A program made the translations under genes and the position numbers. From an uncultured Eubacteriales bacterium (GTDB taxonomy: Bacteria; Bacillota; Clostridia; Christensenellales; Borkfalkiaceae), in contig CASELQ010000014.1 of NCBI GenBank assembly GCA_949288785.1, positions 1 through 44,036 of the forward strand: a stretch of 44,036 nt of DNA. The letters are read 5' to 3'. Shown here one piece after another: positions 1-7,403 of the stretch (position 1 is its first letter; the number at the start of each line of letters is the position of its first letter). The notes beneath the pieces were generated by a model. It was not told the origin of the DNA. It ran no database searches and was given only the letters and a program-made list of their open reading frames with translations.

Positions 1-123
1 TTTCACAAGTCCATATTTGCGAGCTGTTTCCCTGTAACTCAAATGGTTTTCACGCATATCCATTATAACAGCTATCTTGAATTCTGGCGAGTACTTTGTA
101 TTAAATTCCTTTCCTCTTCTCAT
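1..123 (-). CDS. IS3-family transposase OrfA, N-terminal 41 residues (partial)
   Basis: Forty-one codons are visible, starting MRRGKEFNTKYSPEFKIAVI and continuing through YRETARKYGL to the window edge. This is the start of the helix-turn-helix OrfA protein of IS3/IS150-type elements, which binds the terminal repeats and is normally fused to the DDE catalytic OrfB by frameshifting. The K-Y-S-P-E-F-K opening and the S-Y-R-E-T-A-R-K-Y-G helix are the recognisable parts. The ATG follows a GGAGG ribosome binding site by 11 bases, and that site lies inside the terminal repeat. Whether the rest of the gene is intact cannot be seen. Confidence 0.8.
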   Translation of the reverse strand, partial: MRRGKEFNTKYSPEFKIAVIMDMRENHLSYRETARKYGLVK

Positions 124-130
124 AAATATA

Positions 131-166
131 TGCACCTCCAAAAGTTCGTCCAACTTTTGGGGTGCA
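131..166. repeat. Hairpin at the IS terminus covering the transposase ribosome binding site
   Basis: The arms 131-146 and 152-166 are complementary apart from one bulged base, with loop CGTCC. In a transcript entering the element from outside on the minus strand, this folds the GGAGG of the transposase gene into the stem. Sequestering the ribosome binding site in read-through RNA is a known way for IS elements to avoid activation by neighbouring promoters. Confidence 0.7.
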
Positions 167-483
167 TATCAATGACCATTTAATGAAATAACAATTTAAG
201 ATTATTAAATTTATTATAAAGTTTTCTTCACACAAAGTCAACACGATACATTAAAATTTTCTATAAATTTACTTGACTTTTCAATAAAAACCAAATTTAA
301 ATAAATGAGCTTTATATAAAAAAGAGCAACTTATTACTTAAATTACTCTTAATATAAAACTATTACCATATAACAGACAGTAATTATTTACTGATTTATT
401 AAAATATAAATATGCAATAATATACCTGTTTATTATTTTATGTCCGTAAAAAATGACCTTAACCTATAATCACCCTTTAAACA
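167..483. other. AT-rich intergenic stretch, no gene seen
   Basis: This very AT-rich stretch separates the IS end from the terminator of the sugar operon. I see no open frame with a ribosome binding site on either strand, no tRNA and no clear hairpin. Confidence 0.6.
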
Positions 484-523
484 AAAAATACACTCGTTTA
501 AACAGTTTTACGAGTGTATTTTT
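484..523 (-). terminator. Rho-independent terminator of the alpha-galactosidase operon
   Basis: The stem ATACACTCGT/ACGAGTGTAT is flanked by A and T runs that extend it to about 14 pairs. It lies 20 bases past the stop of the GH36 gene. The flanking runs make it usable in both directions. Confidence 0.85.
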
Positions 524-543
524 CAATAATTTTGCCCATTCCT

Positions 544-2559
544 TTAATTACCTGCAAATATAATTTTGCCGCCATTTGTGGCGGTTACTTTTTGGCGGCC
601 GCAACAATTTTCCGTTTTTTTGCAGTGTTTTACCGAAACGTCATACGAAACCAAAATGCTTTCGTTCTCTTTCAGTTCTGTAATCATTTCTCCTTCCGTT
701 TTAAACGCCGGGACTATCCTGTGGAAGGCGCCGAGCACTTTGGATCCTATCGGCGTACAGTGTAATATCTTGCAACCGTGCGGCTCTATTACAAAGTTAA
801 GTTTATCGGCAATGCCGAGATACATTCTCTCCCAAAAATCAAAAACTCCGTACTTGCCCGCAAGCTCAAAAATTATTTCCTTTGGGTAATCTCCCCAATT
901 GAACAGTGCAACCGTCCTTATATTCCCCTGAATTCCGCAATCTATGACGGCGGGAATATCGTTTTCGTTTATATCTACGGGTATGCCCGCTCTTTGATTA
1001 ACGGGAGACAAGTAGGAAAACTTTTCCAACTGTTCGTCTTTTAACAATATCACCTTGTCGGAAAGCATAATTATTCCGCCGGACACGGCAGCAAACGAAA
1101 GATAAGTTTCTATCTCTTTACTGTTCCGGGTACACTTTCTGAAACATTCCCCGTCTTCGTTTTCCGCCGTGCGGAGCATAACGCAATCAGGATCCGTCCT
1201 TATTTTTTCGTTAAGATAACTTCGTAAAAAAACTTGCTTTGCAACGCTTTTAAGGCTGCCCCAGCGTTCGAACATATCCATACTTGTCCTTAACGCGTCA
1301 AACTGTCCTATTGCAGGTAACAGCGGACTGGTACACGCCAAAAGATAAGTATCTTCCGTTACGGCGGACTTAATTATTTCCGCCGCCCTGCGATAATTTT
1401 TCAGGGCATTGAAATTCACATCATTATATCTGCCCGCGGACATACCGTACGCCATAAAATCTATCTTTATATATCTATACCCCCATTCGTGCGAAAGTTT
1501 ATAGAAAAGTTCATAAAGATAACCGCACGCTTTTTCGTTACTGAAATCAAGCGTGTTCCAACCGTAAATTTCGTCGCTTTCAAAAGACTTTACAAAAAAT
1601 TCGGGATGTTCGGAAAGAAGTCCGGAACCGTTTTCCGCCGTAAACGGCGCAACCCATATACCGGGGATAAAACCTTCCTCTTTTATTCTGTCCGCCAGCC
1701 ACTTCATTCCGTGCGGAAACTTTGCGTTTGGCTCCCAGTCCCCGCGCGAAAGCGACCAGCCGTCGTCTATCTGAATATAATTAACGGGTACTTTGCGCTT
1801 TTTTATTTCGGCAAGGTTATCCAGAATTATCCTTTCCGTAATGCCTGGACCGTAATAATACCAGCTGCACCAGCCGATGACGGCTCTTTTTAGCGTTACC
1901 GCTCTTTCCGAATTATACCTCTCTGCCAATGCAGCATATCCGCAAAGAGCACCGTTAAAATTCTCATATTTTTTTATAACAAACGTATCAGAACGAATTT
2001 CGTCGCCTCTTGCAAACGGCTGACTTTCACGGAGCACGCAAAGCGCGAAACTCCCGTCTGCACACACCTCCGTAAGAGTTACGTTTTCTTTAAATTCCAC
2101 GGCGCCGAACAGCACACAGCCCACGCCCTCCGCCACGGCAAAATCCATACTTTCGCGGTATTCTCCGCCCATAAGGCGACTTACGCCGACAGGTGCCTGC
2201 ATTTCGTGCACCCTTACCCCGTTGAACATCGTAAAACCGTTAAGGTATGCCTTATCAAAAGCAATGTTGCTCCTGCCTTTGAAAAAGCATACCTTTATAA
2301 GCCCGTTTATTTTTTCATTCGGGGAAAATCTGCCTTTAACAAGCGTTGCGGCGCCGGTACCCGTAATTTCCAGGGAAAAAACCCCGTCTGAAACGCTTAC
2401 ACGGTTTTCGCTTTCGCTCAATATCCGCCACGAACCGCTGCAACGCGTAAGAATATCATAGTGTTCGCCGTTATTCTCCGCATGAGCGGTTATATTGTCA
2501 ATATATATGCCGTCATCGGTCAACAGCGATAACTTCCCGTTATCTGTTATAACTTTCAT
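544..2559 (-). CDS. Alpha-galactosidase, glycoside hydrolase family 36
   Basis: A 671-residue enzyme expected to cleave terminal alpha-galactosides such as raffinose-family sugars by a retaining mechanism. An N-terminal beta-sandwich (about 1-220) precedes a TIM barrel opening with GWCSWYYYG (229-237). IQIDDGW (262-268) and YIKIDF (363-368) follow; D367 is the expected nucleophile, and D428 in LRTSMD the expected acid/base. A beta-rich C-terminal part follows. No signal peptide is visible, so it is probably cytoplasmic and acts on imported sugar. It starts 12 bases after the stop of the Gfo/Idh/MocA gene, so the two form an operon. The exact substrate is not determinable here; GH36 also includes alpha-N-acetylgalactosaminidases. 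Confidence 0.88.
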   Translation of the reverse strand: MKVITDNGKLSLLTDDGIYIDNITAHAENNGEHYDILTRCSGSWRILSESENRVSVSDGVFSLEITGTGAATLVKGRFSPNEKINGLIKVCFFKGRSNIAFDKAYLNGFTMFNGVRVHEMQAPVGVSRLMGGEYRESMDFAVAEGVGCVLFGAVEFKENVTLTEVCADGSFALCVLRESQPFARGDEIRSDTFVIKKYENFNGALCGYAALAERYNSERAVTLKRAVIGWCSWYYYGPGITERIILDNLAEIKKRKVPVNYIQIDDGWSLSRGDWEPNAKFPHGMKWLADRIKEEGFIPGIWVAPFTAENGSGLLSEHPEFFVKSFESDEIYGWNTLDFSNEKACGYLYELFYKLSHEWGYRYIKIDFMAYGMSAGRYNDVNFNALKNYRRAAEIIKSAVTEDTYLLACTSPLLPAIGQFDALRTSMDMFERWGSLKSVAKQVFLRSYLNEKIRTDPDCVMLRTAENEDGECFRKCTRNSKEIETYLSFAAVSGGIIMLSDKVILLKDEQLEKFSYLSPVNQRAGIPVDINENDIPAVIDCGIQGNIRTVALFNWGDYPKEIIFELAGKYGVFDFWERMYLGIADKLNFVIEPHGCKILHCTPIGSKVLGAFHRIVPAFKTEGEMITELKENESILVSYDVSVKHCKKTENCCGRQKVTATNGGKIIFAGN

Positions 2560-2571
2560 AATTTTAATGCG

Positions 2572-3801
2572 TCAATCAAAATCGGTAACGTCTTTCCTGC
2601 CGCGCTTGATCCATTTACCAACGGTAAAATCGGGCACGGGTACGGGTGCACCGCCAAACGATATCGACTGCTCCGTAAGCGGCGTTATGCACATCCATGC
2701 CGCCGCATCGTAAACGTCTATAGGCATATCCTTGTCTCCCAACGCGTGAAAGATAAATGATTTCAGCATAAGATAATCCATACCTCCGTGCCCTGCCTTC
2801 ATTTCCTCTTCGGTTATTTTTTTCCATATGGGCGGCAGGTATTCTTTATAGTTGTTGGCGCAGTTCAATTGTTTTTCCAACACGAGCTGCGGTTCCCAAA
2901 ACTCATGGAAATCTTCTCGCCCTTCCAACATTATCAGGTTTGCATCCTGCATACATATTCCTTTAGTACTGCGCACCGTAAACTCGCGGGAATAAAACCT
3001 CGGAAGAGTGGTATCTAACGTTAAAGTTACCGTCTCGCCGCCCGCACAGGTAATCACAGTAGAGATTATATCGCCTTGTCTGAACTTCTGACCTATCTGA
3101 TTTTTATCGGGATTCCTGTCGTCTACGGTAAACGCCGAAAGCCCCACCGCTTTGGATGCCACGGAAGAAAGTGTGAGCATCCTGTTGCCGCGGTTTATGC
3201 CTATGAGTTTTGCAATAGGCCCGAATTCGTGAGTGGGATAATTATCGCAATTTCTGTTTTTGTAGTTATCCAGCCTGTAATGCCTGTTTACCACTCCGCC
3301 CAGAATTTCATCACGCAGGTCGTGCGAATAAGAACCGTGGCAATGCACCACTTCTCCGAGCATCCCTTTTCTCTCAAGCGCGGTGGTAAGCAGTTCAAAA
3401 CGGTCGTAACAGCAATTTTCCATAAACATTATCGGTGTTTTGGTCTCCTCGTATGCCTTAACGAGTTCCCAACATTCCTCAACGTCGTAAGCGCCGCCCA
3501 CTTCGAGCGCGGTGATCTTACCCGCGCGCATACATGCTATTCCCATTCTTATATGCTCGTCCCACGAGGACGCAACATATACCGCTTTTATATCGTCGTC
3601 AGCGAGCATATCCTCAAATTTTTCATAAATTTTCGGATTTACTCCGCGCTTTTCCTTTACGAGGTCCGCCGCCCTTTTATTTCTGTCGGCATACGCATCG
3701 CATACCGCAGCCACGTCTACCTCGTCAAAAAGTAAAAAGGTTCCCAGCATTCCGAAACCGCGCTGCCCTAAACCTACTACGCCCAACTTTAATTTTTCCA
3801 T
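2572..3801 (-). CDS. Gfo/Idh/MocA-family NAD(P)-dependent oxidoreductase
   Basis: A 409-residue protein with an N-terminal Rossmann fold: LGVVGLGQRG near residue 6 is the dinucleotide-binding loop. The C-terminal alpha/beta domain carries the family substrate site. ALEVGGAYD sits where most relatives have the catalytic E-K-P motif, and the usual Lys is not obvious there. That variation and the GLGQRG loop also recall GH109-like glycosidases that use NAD. No signal peptide is seen. It is the first gene of the operon with the GH36 enzyme, so a role in oxidising or epimerising a sugar released from galactosides is likely (inference). The ATG at 3801 follows AAAGG. Confidence 0.8.
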   Translation of the reverse strand: MEKLKLGVVGLGQRGFGMLGTFLLFDEVDVAAVCDAYADRNKRAADLVKEKRGVNPKIYEKFEDMLADDDIKAVYVASSWDEHIRMGIACMRAGKITALEVGGAYDVEECWELVKAYEETKTPIMFMENCCYDRFELLTTALERKGMLGEVVHCHGSYSHDLRDEILGGVVNRHYRLDNYKNRNCDNYPTHEFGPIAKLIGINRGNRMLTLSSVASKAVGLSAFTVDDRNPDKNQIGQKFRQGDIISTVITCAGGETVTLTLDTTLPRFYSREFTVRSTKGICMQDANLIMLEGREDFHEFWEPQLVLEKQLNCANNYKEYLPPIWKKITEEEMKAGHGGMDYLMLKSFIFHALGDKDMPIDVYDAAAWMCITPLTEQSISFGGAPVPVPDFTVGKWIKRGRKDVTDFD

Positions 3802-3860
3802 AATCGCCTTTCCCGTTTTTCATAAATTTACAGAATATTTATATTACTGTTATTTCATAT

Positions 3861-3889
3861 ATGATAGCATATTTACTTTACTATGTAAA
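3861..3889 (-). promoter_or_regulatory. Sigma-A promoter of the sugar operon
   Basis: On the minus strand TTTACA (3884-3889), a 17-base spacer and TATCAT (3861-3866) lie about 60 bases before the oxidoreductase start. A small palindrome ATTTAC-N8-GTAAAT (3871-3890) overlaps the -35 and spacer and could be an operator. Confidence 0.6.
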
Positions 3890-3956
3890 TAGCCAAATCG
3901 GTTTTTTACATATACTTTTAAGTCATTTTTGATGGTAAAACTTTTGTTAAACGCCT

Positions 3957-3993
3957 CGCACCGTCCTGCGCGGTTTTAGCGCGGGACGGTGCG
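3957..3993. repeat. GC-rich hairpin
   Basis: Fifteen-base arms (CGCACCGTCCTGCGC and its near-complement) around a 7-base loop stand out from AT-rich surroundings. Neither side has a clean T run, so it is a poor match to an intrinsic terminator, although it lies downstream of the PadR/HAAS operon. Confidence 0.55.
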
Positions 3994-4000
3994 GAAAAAT

Positions 4001-4082
4001 AATATTTTAATTTTTCGTATAGTGGAAATATTATTTTTAATCTTTTGTATAGTGGAAATATTATTTTTAATCTTTTGTATAA
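4001..4082. repeat. 30-bp tandem repeat, about 2.7 copies
   Basis: Positions 4021-4050 and 4051-4080 are identical 30-base units, and 4001-4020 is a partial, slightly diverged copy. The unit is AT-rich and non-coding on both strands. Confidence 0.9.
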
Positions 4083-4095
4083 TCGTTAATCGTTT

Positions 4096-4143
4096 TTAAT
4101 ATATTTATTAACGTTTGCCAATTTAATATATTTATTAACGTTT
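4096..4143. repeat. Second AT-rich direct repeat, 26-bp period
   Basis: A 21-base unit containing AATATATTTATTAACGTTT occurs at 4096-4116 and again at 4123-4143. Degenerate pieces (GCTAACCGTT, GCTAAACGTT, TTTTAATATATT) continue to about 4215. With the 30-bp array this fills the gap between the sugar operon and the HAAS gene. Confidence 0.75.
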
Positions 4144-4253
4144 TCCGAATTATTGCTAACCGTTATTCTTGCTAAACGTTATTTTAATATATTGCTTATT
4201 TTAGTCTTTTAATATATTATTTTAATTTTTTAATGTTTTTTATGTAAAATTGA

Positions 4254-5279
4254 TTATCTTTCGGCAATTTCAATATTTATATCTCCCGACCCCGTCTCAA
4301 TACTATATTTGCCGCCCGCAACAGTTCCGGGCACGTTAATTTTCCCCGATGACGCTTTGCATATAAATTCCTTTTCGGAAAGCAAATTCCCCTGAACATC
4401 CCCGGAGTCTGTTTTCACGTTTATTTCGGCCGCATCGCAACGGTCAAAATTCACGTCCCCGGAACCACTTTGCAAACTAAAATTGTTTACGGCGATAACG
4501 TCCGTTAATATTATATCCCCGGAAGAGGTTTCCGCAATAAGTCCGTTACATTGGGTATCTGCTATTTTAACGTCCCCGGAAACTGTTTTTATTTCCGCAA
4601 CGCCATCCGTTTTTAGTACCCTTGCTGATATGTATCCGGACAGGGACGAAAGTTTAATTTTCTCCGCGATAAGTCCAACTATATATATATCACCCGAACT
4701 CGTTGATATTTCAACATCTGTTGCAGCTATATTAATACATAAAATAAGTAAACTGCTTACTAATTTAATATTATCAAAGTGAAAAGAGCCGGAAACCTGT
4801 ATACCCCCGGGAGCGTTTATATTAAGCGCCCCGTACTCCCTTTCCGGAAGATACAGAGTTATTGTTCTGTTTTTCGCGGGTATATCCTGGCCATTATTTT
4901 GCGCTTTTTCGGGGAGTCTGATTTGCAGCGTATCGTTTTGCACTTCTAAAATGATATTGTCCCTGGAATTATGACAAATCACCTTGCAACTATTATCTTT
5001 TGCTTTCGCAAGATTTATATCGGCGGAAAGCACATCTATATTAATATTATGAAACTCTTCGCTTATTTCATATATAAATTCTTGCGGGTCTTCTGCCGAA
5101 ACCTGCCATTCCCCCTCGTATACAGCGCCCAGCTCTTTGACGGCTGTCTCTTCCGAAAGCCCTTCCTCAATGCGGTCGTCAATCATTTCACTGTAAAACG
5201 AAAGCCGCTCTTCAAGCTCTTTTTGCGGCAAACCGGACAGTTTTGCACGCAACTTTGAAAGAAATTCCTGTTTATCCAT
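4254..5279 (-). CDS. HAAS (DUF1700) plus DUF4097 beta-repeat protein
   Basis: A 341-residue protein. The first 50 residues (MDKQEFLSKLRAKLSGLP, then an E-rich helix and EETAVKELG) match the HAAS/DUF1700 signalling helix bundle that usually pairs with PadR regulators. From about residue 150 a right-handed beta-repeat follows, with SGDI, SGDV or SGKI recurring every 20-22 residues about seven times, typical of DUF4097 adhesin-like repeats. Most HAAS-DUF4097 proteins have membrane helices between the two parts; here I see no convincing helix and no signal peptide. Its start overlaps the end of the padR gene by 8 bases, so the two are co-transcribed. A role in envelope stress sensing is inference from similar pairs. 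Confidence 0.8.
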   Translation of the reverse strand: MDKQEFLSKLRAKLSGLPQKELEERLSFYSEMIDDRIEEGLSEETAVKELGAVYEGEWQVSAEDPQEFIYEISEEFHNINIDVLSADINLAKAKDNSCKVICHNSRDNIILEVQNDTLQIRLPEKAQNNGQDIPAKNRTITLYLPEREYGALNINAPGGIQVSGSFHFDNIKLVSSLLILCINIAATDVEISTSSGDIYIVGLIAEKIKLSSLSGYISARVLKTDGVAEIKTVSGDVKIADTQCNGLIAETSSGDIILTDVIAVNNFSLQSGSGDVNFDRCDAAEINVKTDSGDVQGNLLSEKEFICKASSGKINVPGTVAGGKYSIETGSGDINIEIAER

Positions 5280-5592
5280 TTTTATCGTCCTCCCTGGTTA
5301 CGAAATTGTAAATTGACATTATCTCTTTCCAATCCTCTTTGAAATCTTCTATTCTTTGCAGCCCGAGCGGCGTTATATGATAATATTTGCGCAACCTGCC
5401 GCCGTGTTCCGCCGTGCGCACCGTAAGCATATCCGCCGATTCCAACCTTTTAAGTATCGTATACAGAGTTGACTCTGACATAATTAAATACGGCGCCATA
5501 TCCTTGATTATTTTATATCCGTAAGAATCTTCGTTTTTTATTGCCGCAAGCACGCACACATCCAAAAGCCCGCGTTTTAACTGTATATCCAC
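5272..5592 (-). CDS. PadR-family transcriptional regulator
   Basis: A 106-residue winged-helix protein: LKRGLLDVCVLAAI opens the fold, SESTLYTILKRLESADML is the recognition helix region and GGRLRKYYHITPLG is the wing, all standard PadR positions. The short C-terminal helix is the dimer arm. The start is GTG, preceded by AAGGAGG at 5 bases, which fixes it. It is first in an operon with the HAAS/DUF4097 gene, a pairing widespread in Firmicutes where PadR usually represses its own operon. The strong promoter just upstream is the likely target. Confidence 0.88.
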   Translation of the reverse strand: MDIQLKRGLLDVCVLAAIKNEDSYGYKIIKDMAPYLIMSESTLYTILKRLESADMLTVRTAEHGGRLRKYYHITPLGLQRIEDFKEDWKEIMSIYNFVTREDDKNG

Positions 5593-5615
5593 ACATACCT
5601 CCTTGAACGCAATAT

Positions 5616-5644
5616 ATCATAACACGAAGTATTGTCCCTGTCAA
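5616..5644 (-). promoter_or_regulatory. Strong sigma-A promoter of the padR operon
   Basis: TTGACA (5639-5644), a 17-base spacer and TATGAT (5616-5621) on the minus strand. The hexamer AAGTAT occurs twice around it (plus strand 5628-5648), and TTGACAGGGACAA is a loose palindrome over the -35, so repressor sites may be here. Confidence 0.85.
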
Positions 5645-5769
5645 GTATTTTTTATAAAAAAATTTTTTTGAAATATGATAGTTTTTCTCAAATAGTTCAT
5701 CTAAATAAATGAAAAGGAAGTTAAATCGTTTGGATAAAATCTTATAAAAACACATTAAAATAAAAAGCA

Positions 5770-5810
5770 TTTGCCGGGGCGCGGTTTAATATAAACCGCG
5801 CCCCGGCAAA
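5770..5810 (-). terminator. Terminator after the six-helix membrane protein gene
   Basis: Perfect 19-base arms (5770-5788 and 5792-5810) with a 3-base loop. On the minus strand they are followed by TGCTTTTTATTTT. The stop of the upstream gene is 137 bases away. Confidence 0.85.
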
Positions 5811-5946
5811 ACAAACGCTCTCCCGATGTTAAATATTAAGTTAATAGTCAAGCCGCACAATAAACAGTAAAAACGGGCACCTGTAATTAAATTTTTCCGC
5901 CGCCATACACGGCAAAAAATGACCTGATATAAATTTTAAGCGGTTT

Positions 5947-6918
5947 TTATAAACTTACCGCCCCGTTTTCGCCTGATGAAGACTGATTTTCCTGCGCTTT
6001 TACAGCCTCTTTATCCGATTTGGTTTTTACGTAGGAATCTGCATTATATGCAATCACCAAAACCCCTATTTCCACCAGCGAAACCGCCATAAACGTACCT
6101 ACTATTATATTTGTAAGCGCATATGCAAGCGCCATAACCGCACCCGCCGCAAGACATATAACGACGTTTGTAATCACCAGCACTATGATATTTTTAAGGT
6201 TTATTACCTTTCCTGCCTTTATCTTTTTCCTGCCGTAGAGCAGATATGCCCGGAGCAACGTCAAAAACCCGAATAAAATTACCGATAAAACGCCGGTTAT
6301 AATGACGCTCGGACTCCATACGTTTTTTATCCATAAAATTATGTACGTAAACGCAAAAACTATAATTAAGTCATACAACGCGGATAAAAAGTTTTTCCAC
6401 CACGGCAGCCCGGCAATTGTCTTTTTTACCAGATACCGCGTGAGAAAAAACCCGCCGATAAGCCCCAGCGCCGAAAAAACCGCAAAGCCGGCAAACCCAT
6501 TAACCATTTTGGATATTGCCGCGTTTATTTCTTCGGCAATCTGCGCCGCATACTCTTCCGCACCGGGCAATAGCGAATAGATACACTCGTTAAAAGTATT
6601 GCTGAGCCACTCCCTGCTCAAAATCGTCCTGACTGACGCGGAAAGATTATTCCAGTCGAGCCGGCTTACGGCGTCCGACAGGCTTTCGACCAACGCTTCG
6701 AAATCAAAGCTTATGTTTCCGCTTAGCTCGGAAATATTCGTTGCCAGGGTCTGAACGGCGCCCCCTATAACCGGCAACAACACGGAAAGCCCCAACACCA
6801 TTCCCAAGGCGAACGTGCCGAGCGGCGTGAAAAAATATTTCAGATTGATAAAAAAATTCTTTATTCCTTTCCAGACCATATAACTCAAACTCTCAAAAAA
6901 ATTATGTTTATTGTTCAC
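5947..6918 (-). CDS. Multi-pass membrane protein of unknown function
   Basis: A 323-residue protein with about six hydrophobic segments: one at residues 33-52, a ~90-residue polar amphipathic stretch (about 60-140) likely outside the membrane, then helices near 145-165, 185-200, 205-228, 245-270 and 272-293. It ends in a charged tail rich in K, E, Q and S. The aromatic N-terminus (YMVWKGIKNFFINLKYFF) looks like an interfacial helix. I recognise no family. It lies downstream of tRNA-Ser with a hairpin between them and has its own terminator. Transporter, sensor or envelope roles are all possible; the sequence does not decide. Confidence 0.75.
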   Translation of the reverse strand: MNNKHNFFESLSYMVWKGIKNFFINLKYFFTPLGTFALGMVLGLSVLLPVIGGAVQTLATNISELSGNISFDFEALVESLSDAVSRLDWNNLSASVRTILSREWLSNTFNECIYSLLPGAEEYAAQIAEEINAAISKMVNGFAGFAVFSALGLIGGFFLTRYLVKKTIAGLPWWKNFLSALYDLIIVFAFTYIILWIKNVWSPSVIITGVLSVILFGFLTLLRAYLLYGRKKIKAGKVINLKNIIVLVITNVVICLAAGAVMALAYALTNIIVGTFMAVSLVEIGVLVIAYNADSYVKTKSDKEAVKAQENQSSSGENGAVSL

Positions 6919-6963
6919 ACCGGCTTTCCGCCGAGCACAACGGCCTTTATTCCTTTCCGTAAT

Positions 6964-6999
6964 AACCGTAGCAGCCGCAATTATGCGGCTGCTGCGGTT
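6964..6999. other. Stem-loop between tRNA-Ser and the membrane protein gene
   Basis: GCAGCCGCA/TGCGGCTGC with loop ATTA, extended outward by AACCG/CGGTT across a two-base mismatch. It sits 10 bases past the tRNA 3' end. The T run lies on the plus-strand side only, so it is not a clear minus-strand terminator. It may be an RNA-processing stem or a weak terminator. Confidence 0.5.
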
Positions 7000-7009
7000 G
7001 TTTTCCCAC

Positions 7010-7097
7010 TGGCGGAAGGCGAGGGATTCGAACCCCCGGATGCTTGCACATCAACGGTTTTCAAGACCGCCGCTTTCGACCGCTCAGCCAGCCTTCC
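7010..7097 (-). tRNA. tRNA-Ser (anticodon UGA)
   Basis: The acceptor stem GGAAGGC/GCCTTCC, a long variable arm typical of serine tRNA, T-loop GGTTCGAATCC and anticodon loop CTTGAAA (anticodon TGA) are all present. The 3' CCA is encoded (7010-7012). It reads UCA and probably other UCN codons. Confidence 0.95.
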
Positions 7098-7102
7098 TTT
7101 TC

Positions 7103-7210
7103 CTATTTAAATACCGCGGCTCCTGCAACGGTTTTATTTTTCTTCAAAAATTTCCGCTTTTTCTTTACCGTAAGACCCGGTGCTTTTTTCAGAACGAAAA
7201 AAGCACACAT
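7103..7210 (-). CDS. Possible 35-residue basic peptide upstream of tRNA-Ser
   Basis: An ATG-started frame inside the tRNA-Ser leader encodes MCAFFVLKKAPGLTVKKKRK, then 15 more residues ending in AVFK. It stops six bases before the tRNA 5' end. About a third of the residues are Lys or Arg. No ribosome binding site precedes the ATG and part of the frame lies in a hairpin (7180-7206), so it may only be a chance frame in a structured leader. A strong promoter upstream means the region is probably transcribed. Confidence 0.22.
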   Translation of the reverse strand: MCAFFVLKKAPGLTVKKKRKFLKKNKTVAGAAVFK

Positions 7211-7291
7211 TTACGGCGTTAATAAAAGGCGGGTAAATTTAATTTTTTGAAACTACCGTTTGTTTTATAAAACCTTTTGCCGCGCTTTTAT

Positions 7292-7320
7292 ATTGTAACA
7301 GATACCGCAGCGCTTGTCAA
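7292..7320 (-). promoter_or_regulatory. Promoter for the tRNA-Ser transcript
   Basis: TTGACA (7315-7320), a 17-base spacer and TACAAT (7292-7297) on the minus strand. The predicted start near 7285 leaves a leader of about 185 bases. It contains the nested stem CCGTAA(GTGCTTTTTTC...GAAAAAAGCAC)TTACGG (7169-7215). Confidence 0.75.
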
Positions 7321-7403
7321 CCTGCGGCGGGCGGCTTTTCACATATCCGTAATTTATACTTGCCCCCATTTGCCGAAAACCCGCAAAAAGCGCATAAAAC
7401 AGG

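Larger units (their letters stand above)
1..166 (-). mobile_element. IS3-family insertion sequence, one end only
   Basis: The window opens inside an insertion sequence whose transposase reads leftward out of the window. The inner boundary is set by a terminal repeat whose tip, read on the minus strand, is TGCACCCCAAAAGTTGGACG and ends near 166. CCCCAAAAGTT-type tips are typical of IS3-family elements. The other end lies outside the window, so target duplications and the second terminal repeat cannot be checked. Confidence 0.75.

Noticed and set aside
4001..4143. CRISPR-like array
   Set aside because: Repeats are directly adjacent or AT-rich with no unique spacers, and there are no cas genes.
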